Part shown: positions 1 through 5,972 of the stretch, piece by piece
Position numbering within the stretch: position 1 is the first letter of the stretch
How the letters are laid out: each line of letters starts with the position of its first letter
Assembly (NCBI GenBank): GCA_011051925.1
Contig: DRKE01000419.1
Coordinates: 1 to 7,436 of the forward strand
Length of the DNA stretch: 7,436 nt
Source of the DNA: Deltaproteobacteria bacterium
GTDB taxonomy: Bacteria; Myxococcota_A; UBA9160; UBA4427
Reading direction: 5' to 3'
Program-made: the position numbers and the translations under genes
The notes under the pieces: model-generated
What the model was told of the DNA's origin: nothing
Seen by the model: the letters and a program-made list of their open reading frames with translations, nothing else
Databases searched by the model: none

Positions 1-495
1 GATTTCCTGACAGGCTTCCTCGTCGGTGACGAGGTCATCGGTCGCCCGGTCGATGTCGCCGAGGGACCGGACGGCGCTTTCTACGTCAGCGACGACTATG
101 CGGGCGCGATCTACCGGGTCGCTCGGACGGGACTCTTCGCCCCCCCGAAGTCCCTCCGCCAGGCCTCGCCGACAGGCGGAGAAACGAAAGCGATCGTCGA
201 CCCCTTCGCTGGATTCGACGAGACGACGCGACGGGCATTGACCGAGCGCGGTGCCGCCCTCTTCGCCCGGCATGGCTGTGGGACCTGCCATGTCGAGTCC
301 CAGGCCGAGCCCGGCATCGTCACCCGGCCCCTCAGCCGACTCGACTCGAGATATTCGGTCGATTCCCTCGCGCGGTTCTTCCTGACCCCCCAACCGCCAA
401 TGCCCGTCTTCGACCTGTCGGAAGCGGACCGCCGGGCACTCGCCGTCTACCTCCTCGGGTCGGAGGGCGAGCGGCTCAGCAGTGATGGTGGGTGA
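1..495 (+). CDS. PQQ-type sugar/sorbosone dehydrogenase with C-terminal cytochrome c domain (5' partial)
   Basis: The gene enters from the left edge in frame 1, and 164 residues plus the stop are visible. Residues 15-40 (GRPVDVAEGPDGAFYVSDDY... then AGAIYRV) match the last blade of the soluble-glucose/L-sorbosone dehydrogenase beta-propeller family, which oxidises sugars or other alcohols and aldehydes with PQQ in the periplasm. A linker of about 40 residues leads to a small class I cytochrome c domain: heme motif CGTCH at residues 93-97 (bases 277-291) and a likely axial Met134 in PQPPMPVF, followed by a closing helix rich in Ala/Leu. The fused heme domain would pass electrons from the dehydrogenase to the respiratory chain. 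The true start, signal peptide and PQQ-binding residues lie outside the window, so the substrate cannot be told. An internal TTG at 238 is not the start, because homologous propeller sequence continues upstream of it. The 3' end overlaps the next gene, on the opposite strand, by 20 bases. Confidence 0.88.
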   Translation, partial: DFLTGFLVGDEVIGRPVDVAEGPDGAFYVSDDYAGAIYRVARTGLFAPPKSLRQASPTGGETKAIVDPFAGFDETTRRALTERGAALFARHGCGTCHVESQAEPGIVTRPLSRLDSRYSVDSLARFFLTPQPPMPVFDLSEADRRALAVYLLGSEGERLSSDGG

Positions 496-1576
496 GCACG
501 CCGTCCGATCGACGTTCGGTCACGAGCAATCCGTCCTCTTCGAGGCAATCCAGGGCACCGATCACCAGCAGCAGGTGGGAGCGCACGTCGCCGAGGGCCG
601 TACCGATCGGGTCCGAGGGAAAGAGCGCCTTCCAGATCTCGTAGGCCGTGACGGGCTGACCCATCGCGGCGAGATGACGAAGCCCGCGATCGATGCGCTG
701 GATCCGCACGTCGTAGAACAGGAGCGTGTCGCGGATCGCGCGATCGGCACGCCGGACGACGCCGCCATAACCCGGCAGCAGGATCTTGAAGGGACGCCCT
801 CGCAGACGCCGCAAGCTCCGACGCAGCTCGACCAGGCCGCGAAATCGGCGTCGGCGCTGGAGCGGATCGGCCGGATCGGGCAGCGGGCTCACGTAGAAGT
901 TCTCCGTATGCGGCATCGCCTGGCCCATCACCTGATCCCCGCTCAACAGGAGGCCGCTCTCTTCGTCCTCGAGCATGACGTGGCCCGGCGTGTGGCCGGG
1001 GGTATGTCTGACCTCGAGCGCGAAATCCTTCCATTCGAGACGATCCCCCTCCCGCAGGACACGGTCGACATGGGTCGCTTCGGCTTCGGCCTCGTCGATC
1101 GACAACGAATCGATTCTTTCCGCGTGCAGCCGCTCGAGCAGATCGTCGGGGACCCCGTACTCACGGAAGAGCGGAATCATCTCGGCGGTGCGACGGCGGA
1201 CATCCTCGGGAAAGGTTTCAACGACCGGGGCGTCGGCTTCATGAACGAGGCATTCCAGATCCGCTCCCGCATCCCGGATCGATTGGACGAGACCCATGTG
1301 ATCGCGATGGGCGTGCGTCACGATCACCCGCTCGATCTCATCGAACCCGTGGCCGAGTTCTTCGAGCGCCGCCTCGAGGACGGCCCGGCTCTCCGCTGTC
1401 CGGACGCCCGTATCGACGAGCGTCAGCGGTGCGCCCTCGATCAGGTAGACCTGGACGTAGGCCGGCTCTCCGGACAGCGGGAGCACGATCTGATGGATCT
1501 GCGGGCGGGCCGGAACCGGGCTGCGCTTCAATGAACCCGCGGTTCCGACTCGACCTGGGGTCCGGTCCTTCGACAT
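476..1576 (-). CDS. MBL-fold metallohydrolase with C-terminal winged-helix domain
   Basis: The protein has 366 residues. The metallo-beta-lactamase fold spans about residues 25-270: THAHRDH gives His88, His90, Asp92 and His93, HTPGHTPGH gives His195, and SGDQV gives bridging Asp214. Residues 290-362 look like the winged-helix tail found in LACTB2-like and other glyoxalase II-related hydrolases (GQPVTAYEIWKALFP, then a helix ending in LEEDGLL). Family members hydrolyse thioesters, lactones, phosphodiesters or nucleic acid; the substrate here is unknown. Oddly, the place where relatives have PGHG, supplying the last metal-binding His, reads LLPGYGG, so this ligand is Tyr270 (codon at 767-769). 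A dinuclear site may be incomplete. No signal peptide is seen, so it is probably cytoplasmic. The start ATG at 1574-1576 has no Shine-Dalgarno sequence but lies 6 bases after a TATCGT box, which suggests a leaderless mRNA. The C-terminus THHHC is encoded where the gene overlaps its convergent neighbour. Confidence 0.92.
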   Translation of the reverse strand: MSKDRTPGRVGTAGSLKRSPVPARPQIHQIVLPLSGEPAYVQVYLIEGAPLTLVDTGVRTAESRAVLEAALEELGHGFDEIERVIVTHAHRDHMGLVQSIRDAGADLECLVHEADAPVVETFPEDVRRRTAEMIPLFREYGVPDDLLERLHAERIDSLSIDEAEAEATHVDRVLREGDRLEWKDFALEVRHTPGHTPGHVMLEDEESGLLLSGDQVMGQAMPHTENFYVSPLPDPADPLQRRRRFRGLVELRRSLRRLRGRPFKILLPGYGGVVRRADRAIRDTLLFYDVRIQRIDRGLRHLAAMGQPVTAYEIWKALFPSDPIGTALGDVRSHLLLVIGALDCLEEDGLLVTERRSDGVLTHHHC

Positions 1577-1582
1577 CCGGGA

Positions 1583-1590
1583 ACGATAGC
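1583..1590 (-). promoter_or_regulatory. Putative -10 box of a leaderless promoter for the MBL hydrolase gene
   Basis: Read on the minus strand this is GCTATCGT, a TAnnnT hexamer (1588 to 1583) followed by exactly six bases (TCCCGG) and then the ATG. That spacing puts the transcription start at or next to the A of the ATG. No purine-rich ribosome site lies between. No good -35 hexamer was found 16-19 bases upstream. The same octamer, GCTATCGT, occurs upstream of the methyltransferase gene at 4715-4722. Confidence 0.4.
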
Positions 1591-1695
1591 GGCTGCGTCG
1601 CTCCGCTGCCCTCTACGCAACGAACCGAAGCGCGACCTGCCGATGGATTTCCGGCGGAATGCGACTTCCCCGACCGGACGGGCGGCTGCCTTCGT

Positions 1696-1701
1696 TACCC
1701 T
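1696..1701 (+). promoter_or_regulatory. Putative -10 box of a leaderless promoter for the exported-protein gene
   Basis: TACCCT, preceded by GT, ends six bases (TCGAGC) before the ATG at 1708. There is no Shine-Dalgarno sequence, so the arrangement mirrors that of the divergent MBL gene. The 131-base gap between the two starts (1577-1707) would hold both promoters. No convincing -35 element was seen. Confidence 0.35.
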
Positions 1702-1707
1702 TCGAGC

Positions 1708-2652
1708 ATGCGCGTCCCCGCCTTCCCTTCCCGCCGCCTGCGATCATCCTCGCGGTCGGCACGAAGCGTCGGTCCCGATCGGTCGCGATCGGAACCCGTC
1801 CTCCTCTCCCTGTCCTGCTGGCTCTGCCTCTGCTTGTCAGCTCTCTCCGGAATCGCCGAACGGACGGCTTCGGCCGCATCCGGCATCCTGCTCGAAAGTC
1901 CCGGCGAACTCGAGGACGTGCTCGCGACGACCTTCGACGACGCGGGACACCCGGTGGGCAGCTCGTCGTTCCGGGTCGAGATCCTCGAAGACGGAATCCG
2001 CCACATGCGGGTCGAGATGGCGGTCGACGGAGGCGGACTCAACGTTTCCGAAGCGCTTCTCGAAGTGGTCGAAAACGATGCGCCCTCGGCCCGCGAGGCT
2101 TCCCCGGCGCCCGGGGAGACCGTCGCGCCACGGCATTTCCGCGTCCTCGAAGAGCAATCCCAGGCCACTCGGGCCGATGGAGTCCGGCTGCCCTTCCTGG
2201 TCATCGACCATCGGAAGGGACGCGTCAGCTGCTACCCCCCGGATCGGGATCGCACGCGGGGCCGCCACGTCGAGATCGGGTCGGAGGATCGGATCGTGAA
2301 CGTGCCGATGCAGCTCCTCTTCCAGCCCCTCGTGTCCGGCGAAGTCGACCATCTGCGTTTCCGGATCGCGACCTGCAAGAAGGGCCCCGTACTCTACCGG
2401 ATCGTGGCCGTTCGCGGCCCGGCCGGGGAGTACGGGGGCCACCGGTTCGTCGAGATCCGTTATGGCCCGGATCTCGGAAACACGGTGGCCTGGCTCGCGA
2501 GTCGGCTGCTGCCTCGATTCTCGTTCTGGTTCGACCGGGACAGCGGGCGCTATCTCGGACACCGCATGCCGCTCCACCGGAAGGGACCCGAGGTCCTGCT
2601 GATCCGGGAGGGACTCCGTCCCGGCGATCTCGGACTCTTCGACCGGAATTGA
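1708..2652 (+). CDS. Exported protein of unknown family
   Basis: The protein has 314 residues. An Arg-rich n-region of about 29 residues leads into a hydrophobic stretch (residues 30-48, VLLSLSCWLCLCLSAL), followed by a likely signal peptidase I site at TASA/ASG (about residue 56), so the mature protein should be periplasmic or secreted. The long n-region is unusual, but no later in-frame ATG or GTG precedes the hydrophobic core and the -10 box at 1696 supports this start. An upstream in-frame extension to about 1429 runs through the MBL gene and lacks plausible coding character. The mature part is mainly alternating beta-strand-like sequence with two Cys (175 and 223) and ends in a motif YGPDLG... 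FWFDRDSGRYLGHRMPL... GPEVLLIREGL. This closing pattern loosely resembles DUF3108-type periplasmic proteins, but I cannot assign it. It ends 25 bases from the convergent lipoprotein gene. Confidence 0.75.
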   Translation: MRVPAFPSRRLRSSSRSARSVGPDRSRSEPVLLSLSCWLCLCLSALSGIAERTASAASGILLESPGELEDVLATTFDDAGHPVGSSSFRVEILEDGIRHMRVEMAVDGGGLNVSEALLEVVENDAPSAREASPAPGETVAPRHFRVLEEQSQATRADGVRLPFLVIDHRKGRVSCYPPDRDRTRGRHVEIGSEDRIVNVPMQLLFQPLVSGEVDHLRFRIATCKKGPVLYRIVAVRGPAGEYGGHRFVEIRYGPDLGNTVAWLASRLLPRFSFWFDRDSGRYLGHRMPLHRKGPEVLLIREGLRPGDLGLFDRN

Positions 2653-2663
2653 CCGGTCTGCGC

Positions 2664-2690
2664 GGCGTCCGCTGCGTTCAGCGGGGCGCG
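2664..2690. terminator. Possible hairpin between convergent genes, no T-tract
   Basis: CCGCTG (2669-2674) and CAGCGG (2679-2684) form a perfect 6-bp stem around the loop CGTT, and further G-C pairs are possible after a one-base bulge. It lies in the short gap between the converging exported-protein and lipoprotein genes and includes the stop codon of the latter (2678-2680). No run of T follows on either strand, so it is not a canonical intrinsic terminator. GC-rich DNA forms such hairpins often by chance. Confidence 0.25.
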
Positions 2691-4531
2691 GCAGGCATGC
2701 TCGCATCGGCCCAGGGCGTGGCATCGACGACCTGCAGCCCTGTTCCATCGACCGCGACCAGATGGCGTCCCATCACGGTCACGCGCTTGCGCTCGCCGAC
2801 ATCGATGATCTCCTCCACACGGGCGAGCGAGCGATCGAGCACTTCGAGCCCGCGGTCCCCGACCAGGAAGATGCGGCCACGGATGCGGGTGGCATCGGCA
2901 ACCGCGCCGATGTCCCGGGGAGCGAGCTTGGCCAGGGCCCTCGGATCCTCGGGATTCCGGAGATCGATGACCAGGGCGCCCCCGGGCCCCGTCACGATCG
3001 CCGCCCGGTCGAGAACCCGGACGTTGTCGGGGCCGAAGGTCCTGCCCAGCTTCATCTGGGCGAGGACGCGGTTCTCGGCGAGCAGCTCGAGGGTCGAGAG
3101 GTAGATCGATTCCCCATCGACGAAGACCAGGGTATCCCCGGTGGTCGCCACGCTCAGCAACACGCGACGCATGACCCGGCGAACGGTTCCCGTCGCCGGA
3201 TCGAGAAGCTGCATGCCTCGGGCGCCCACGATCACGAGTTCATCGCCCAGGGGAGCGAGCGAGAGGATGCGCCCGATCTCGCCCCGGTTCCAGGTCTTTT
3301 CTGCCACGGGCCCCTCGCTCGTGAAGCGAACGAGTTCGAGCCCCTCCTCTCCGAAGATCGCGATCCGGTCGCCCAGGATCCGGACGCCCGACCATTTCTT
3401 GTAGTCCTCGCCCCGCTGGTAGCTCGCGAGTCGAACGGGCTCGGTCGGATCCGCCAGCCCGAAGAGATCGAAATCCCCGTCCTCGTAGAGCACGACGACG
3501 CGCTCCCCCGCACCATCGAGATCCACGACGGGGCGGCCGAGATCCACGGGCGGGCGGATCGTCCGATCATTCCGCCAACGAGCGATCGGCACGAAGAACT
3601 CCTCCCAGTATTTCGGGGAGGCGGGAGAAAAGACGACCGATGTGCCGGGGACATGGTTCTTGTCCTCGACCCGGATCTCGAACTGCCGGGAAGCGATCAC
3701 GGCGCCGCCCTCGCGCTCCCGCAGGACGACCCGGGTCTGGCCCAACACGGACGGCCGCACGAGTTCACCCGACCGCACGTCGTGATCGACCTCCCGTTCG
3801 ACGTGGGTCACCTCGAGACGCGCCCTGGGAAGACCCGAGGTGTCCCCGACCGCAGCCTGCTCGGGCAGGACGACGAGCTCGACGTCGACACGATCCATCA
3901 GTTCCTGGATGCGATCGAGAAGCGCCTGTTGAACCCGCTTCCGCTCGGGGGTGGAGGGGGCCACGTCGAGCACGAGTCCCACCCGATCGAAGCGCCGGGC
4001 CCGATGGCTCTCGACCGCTCGAGCGGTTCGCTCGGCTTCGGCCGCAAAATCGCTCTCGGGATGACGCGCGGCGAAGGCGGCCAGCGCTTCGGCATCACCT
4101 CCGAAGCCGTCCGCTTCGAGATAGACCGCGTTGCCTTCGGCCCGGGCGGCGAGGGAGCCACCTCCGAATCCGGCGAGGAAGGCCCGGTAGGCCTCGGCGG
4201 TGCCTCGCGCTCGGGCCACCTCGAAGGCCGGCTTCTCGAGCACGGGATGGAGCTGGACGATCAGTTCACTGCCCGGATACCGCTTCCGGAAGGCCTCGAA
4301 GCCCGCCAGGGTCGGATTCCTTTTCAGCTTGTGGAAGTCCAGATGCTCGCGCGCCAGTTCGGCGTATTTCGAATCGCCGTGCTCCCGCATGAATCGGTGA
4401 TAGCCGGCCGCGGTGTCTTCCTCGAGGGCGCGCCGCCAGGCACCGCCGACACATCCCACGAGGCTCAGGAGGAGGATCATGGAGACCAGCTTGAATGCGC
4501 GGGTCCGCTGGGATTGCTTTCGATTCGTCAT
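2678..4531 (-). CDS. Lipoprotein with TPR-like helical repeats and C-terminal LVIVD-type beta-propeller
   Basis: The protein has 617 residues. The n-region is basic (KQSQRTRAFK), a hydrophobic core follows, and lipobox LVGC ends at Cys27; residue 28 is Val, not Asp, which fits outer-membrane sorting by the E. coli rule. Residues 43-173 hold four helical repeats about 35 residues apart, each of the form Y/F-x-x-F ... P/G-x-S ... A-x-x-A (for example FRKRYPGSEL and FAARHPESDF), TPR-like. Residues 181-325 form an unrecognised mixed domain (GLVLDVAPSTPERKRVQQAL). Residues 330-610 carry about seven strand motifs such as GLELVRF, GMQLLDP, GALVIDLRNPEDP, GLEVLD and GLQVVDATP, typical of LVIVD-like propeller blades. 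The role is probably a cell-envelope scaffold or binding protein; no catalytic motif was seen. The ATG at 4529-4531 is chosen because the lipoprotein signal begins there and a Shine-Dalgarno sequence precedes it. Open frame continues upstream to 5107 but only antisense to the methyltransferase gene. Confidence 0.85.
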   Translation of the reverse strand: MTNRKQSQRTRAFKLVSMILLLSLVGCVGGAWRRALEEDTAAGYHRFMREHGDSKYAELAREHLDFHKLKRNPTLAGFEAFRKRYPGSELIVQLHPVLEKPAFEVARARGTAEAYRAFLAGFGGGSLAARAEGNAVYLEADGFGGDAEALAAFAARHPESDFAAEAERTARAVESHRARRFDRVGLVLDVAPSTPERKRVQQALLDRIQELMDRVDVELVVLPEQAAVGDTSGLPRARLEVTHVEREVDHDVRSGELVRPSVLGQTRVVLREREGGAVIASRQFEIRVEDKNHVPGTSVVFSPASPKYWEEFFVPIARWRNDRTIRPPVDLGRPVVDLDGAGERVVVLYEDGDFDLFGLADPTEPVRLASYQRGEDYKKWSGVRILGDRIAIFGEEGLELVRFTSEGPVAEKTWNRGEIGRILSLAPLGDELVIVGARGMQLLDPATGTVRRVMRRVLLSVATTGDTLVFVDGESIYLSTLELLAENRVLAQMKLGRTFGPDNVRVLDRAAIVTGPGGALVIDLRNPEDPRALAKLAPRDIGAVADATRIRGRIFLVGDRGLEVLDRSLARVEEIIDVGERKRVTVMGRHLVAVDGTGLQVVDATPWADASMPAAPR

Positions 4532-4541
4532 GGTGGACAGA

Positions 4542-4549
4542 CCTCTCCC
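4542..4549 (-). promoter_or_regulatory. Ribosome binding site of the lipoprotein gene
   Basis: On the minus strand the sequence is GGGAGAGG, followed by 10 bases and then ATG (4531-4529). It decides the start in favour of the short form with the lipoprotein signal rather than longer in-frame extensions. Confidence 0.6.
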
Positions 4550-4633
4550 TTCGCCGCGGGTCGGGGCGCGACGCGTCCCCTTGCAGATCGGTCCAGCCGG
4601 GAGCGCACTTGAATCGGGACCCGCGGGGAGAAC

Positions 4634-4645
4634 GCATCCGGATGC
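4634..4645. promoter_or_regulatory. 12-bp perfect palindrome, candidate operator
   Basis: GCATCCGGATGC is a perfect 12-bp inverted repeat near the middle of the 232-base gap between the divergent lipoprotein and methyltransferase starts (4532-4763), where a regulator could act on either gene. A shorter dyad, CCGCG-A-CGCGG (4656-4666), follows closely. No regulator gene is in the window, so this assignment is speculative. Confidence 0.25.
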
Positions 4646-4714
4646 AACGTCCGGGCCGCGACGCGGATCCCTCGCCTCCACGGAGCTCGGCCCCGGCAGC
4701 CGATCCGGTCGACT

Positions 4715-4722
4715 GCTATCGT
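4715..4722 (+). promoter_or_regulatory. Putative -10 box for the methyltransferase gene
   Basis: GCTATCGT (hexamer TATCGT at 4717-4722) is identical to the octamer at the MBL gene start. It predicts transcription from about 4729 and a leader of about 35 bases that includes the ribosome site. No clear -35 hexamer was found. Confidence 0.35.
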
Positions 4723-4752
4723 CCTCGTGTCCCCCCGAAGCCCGATGTGTCC

Positions 4753-4756
4753 GGAG
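4753..4756 (+). promoter_or_regulatory. Ribosome binding site of the methyltransferase gene
   Basis: GGAG followed by 7 bases before the ATG at 4764. It supports this start over the upstream in-frame extension reaching to 4413, which would run antisense through the lipoprotein start. Confidence 0.55.
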
Positions 4757-4763
4757 CGATCGA

Positions 4764-5972
4764 ATGCCGTCGAGTCCGACCGACCCGGCCCTGGCGTCCG
4801 CGGCGCGCCTCTTCGGCCGAGCCTTCCGCGAGTTCGACCCGCGCCCATGGAGCGCAGGAAGCCCGATCAGCACCCTCGCCCTGGGCGTCCATTCCCTTCG
4901 AAGCGGTCTCTTCTTCGCGGAAGGCCTGCCGCTCCTCCTGACCCAACGGCCCGGGATGCGAAGGGCGGCTTCCCGCCCCGGCCCGGACTCCGTGCGCGTC
5001 CTCCTCTCGCGACTGCGCGAGATTCTCGAACGCGATGCCGATCGGATCGGACGCGGCGTCGCTCCGCTTTCCGTCCTGCTGCCCCGGGACCCGCTCCACC
5101 ACGGCATCCGGCTGTTGCGGATCCTGGCCGACAGTCTGTCGGTCTCCGCCCGCCGGAAGAACCGTCACTCAAGGGACTTCGGTTCGACGGCACGAGCCTG
5201 GCTCGACGATCTTCCCGCCTACTACCGGCGGAACTTCCACTACCAGACCGACGGGTACCTGAGCGCCCGATCCGCGGATCTCTACGAGCATCAGGTCGAG
5301 ATCCTCTTCCGCGGCGGAGCCGATGCGATGCGTCGCTTGATCCTCGAGCCGATGAAGGACCATTTCGGCGATCACGACGGTCACGGCCTGCATTTCCTCG
5401 AATTGGGGTCGGGCACGGGAAGCGCTTCCCGATCCGTCGCCCGCGCCTTTCCCCGGGCAAAGATCACCTGCCTCGATCTCAGCTATCCCTATACGAACCA
5501 TGCGCGCAGACAACTGGCGGCGTTCCCGCGTGTCGAATGCGTCCAGGGGGATGCCGCTTCGCTCGATTTCGCCGCGGACCGGTTCGACGCCGTCTATTCG
5601 GTCTTCCTCTTCCACGAGCTTCCACTGTCCGTGCGTGAACTCGTCCTCGACGAGGCACAGCGTGTGCTTCGCCCCGCTGGCTTCTTCGGATTCGTCGACT
5701 CACTGCAGAAAGGCGACGACGAGGCCCTCGACTGGGCTCTCGATTTCTTTCCACGCGAGTTCCACGAGCCCTACTATGCCCACTACGTCTCACACCCCAT
5801 GGAGGACCTGCTCGAGGAGGCCGGCTTCGAGGACATCCGGAGCGAGACCGGCTATCTCGCGAAATGTGTTTCGGCGCGCGCCCGCACGATGCCCGCGACG
5901 AGGATCGACACTCCCCCCATCGCCGGCCCCGAGGATCCCACCGGGATCCGGGATGATCAGTCCGCCGAATAG
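4764..5972 (+). CDS. Class I SAM-dependent methyltransferase with long N-terminal extension
   Basis: The protein has 402 residues. The Rossmann methyltransferase core starts near residue 208: motif I FLELGSGTG (211-219) for SAM binding, an acidic residue at the end of strand 2 (CLDLS, Asp238) for the ribose, a motif II-like GDAASLDF with adenine-contacting Asp263, then FDAVYSVFLFHELP and the post-motif LRPAGFFGFVDS. The first 200 residues form a helical extension ending in YYRRNFHYQTDGYLSARSA (153-171) and a helix with GGADAMRR. This arrangement recurs in UbiE-like methyltransferases annotated only as class I methyltransferases, so the substrate is unknown; a small molecule or lipid is more likely than DNA, because no NPPY or recognition domain is seen. 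No signal peptide or membrane span is evident. It overlaps the convergent SDR gene by 16 bases. Confidence 0.9.
   Translation: MPSSPTDPALASAARLFGRAFREFDPRPWSAGSPISTLALGVHSLRSGLFFAEGLPLLLTQRPGMRRAASRPGPDSVRVLLSRLREILERDADRIGRGVAPLSVLLPRDPLHHGIRLLRILADSLSVSARRKNRHSRDFGSTARAWLDDLPAYYRRNFHYQTDGYLSARSADLYEHQVEILFRGGADAMRRLILEPMKDHFGDHDGHGLHFLELGSGTGSASRSVARAFPRAKITCLDLSYPYTNHARRQLAAFPRVECVQGDAASLDFAADRFDAVYSVFLFHELPLSVRELVLDEAQRVLRPAGFFGFVDSLQKGDDEALDWALDFFPREFHEPYYAHYVSHPMEDLLEEAGFEDIRSETGYLAKCVSARARTMPATRIDTPPIAGPEDPTGIRDDQSAE

Noticed and set aside
482..1534. A 350-codon open frame on the plus strand opposite the MBL gene
   Set aside because: The minus strand has clear metal-binding motifs of the MBL fold; the plus-strand translation has no recognisable fold and no ribosome site.
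1837..2748. A 303-codon open frame on the minus strand opposite the exported-protein gene
   Set aside because: The plus strand has a signal peptide and coherent beta-strand pattern. The antisense frame looks like a GC-driven shadow, although the plus-strand family is unknown, so the rejection is slightly less certain here.
4563..4580. Hairpin-like GGGG-CGCG-A-CGCG-T-CCCC near the lipoprotein start
   Set aside because: The arms pair only with a bulge and a one-base loop, so a stable hairpin is doubtful. GC-only dyads are common by chance in this DNA.
2762..4612. A 616-codon open frame on the plus strand opposite the lipoprotein gene
   Set aside because: Its translation has low-complexity, Arg/Gly/Pro/Asp/His-rich composition with no domain. 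Long antisense frames are expected in GC-rich genes, and the minus strand carries a lipobox, repeats and a ribosome site.
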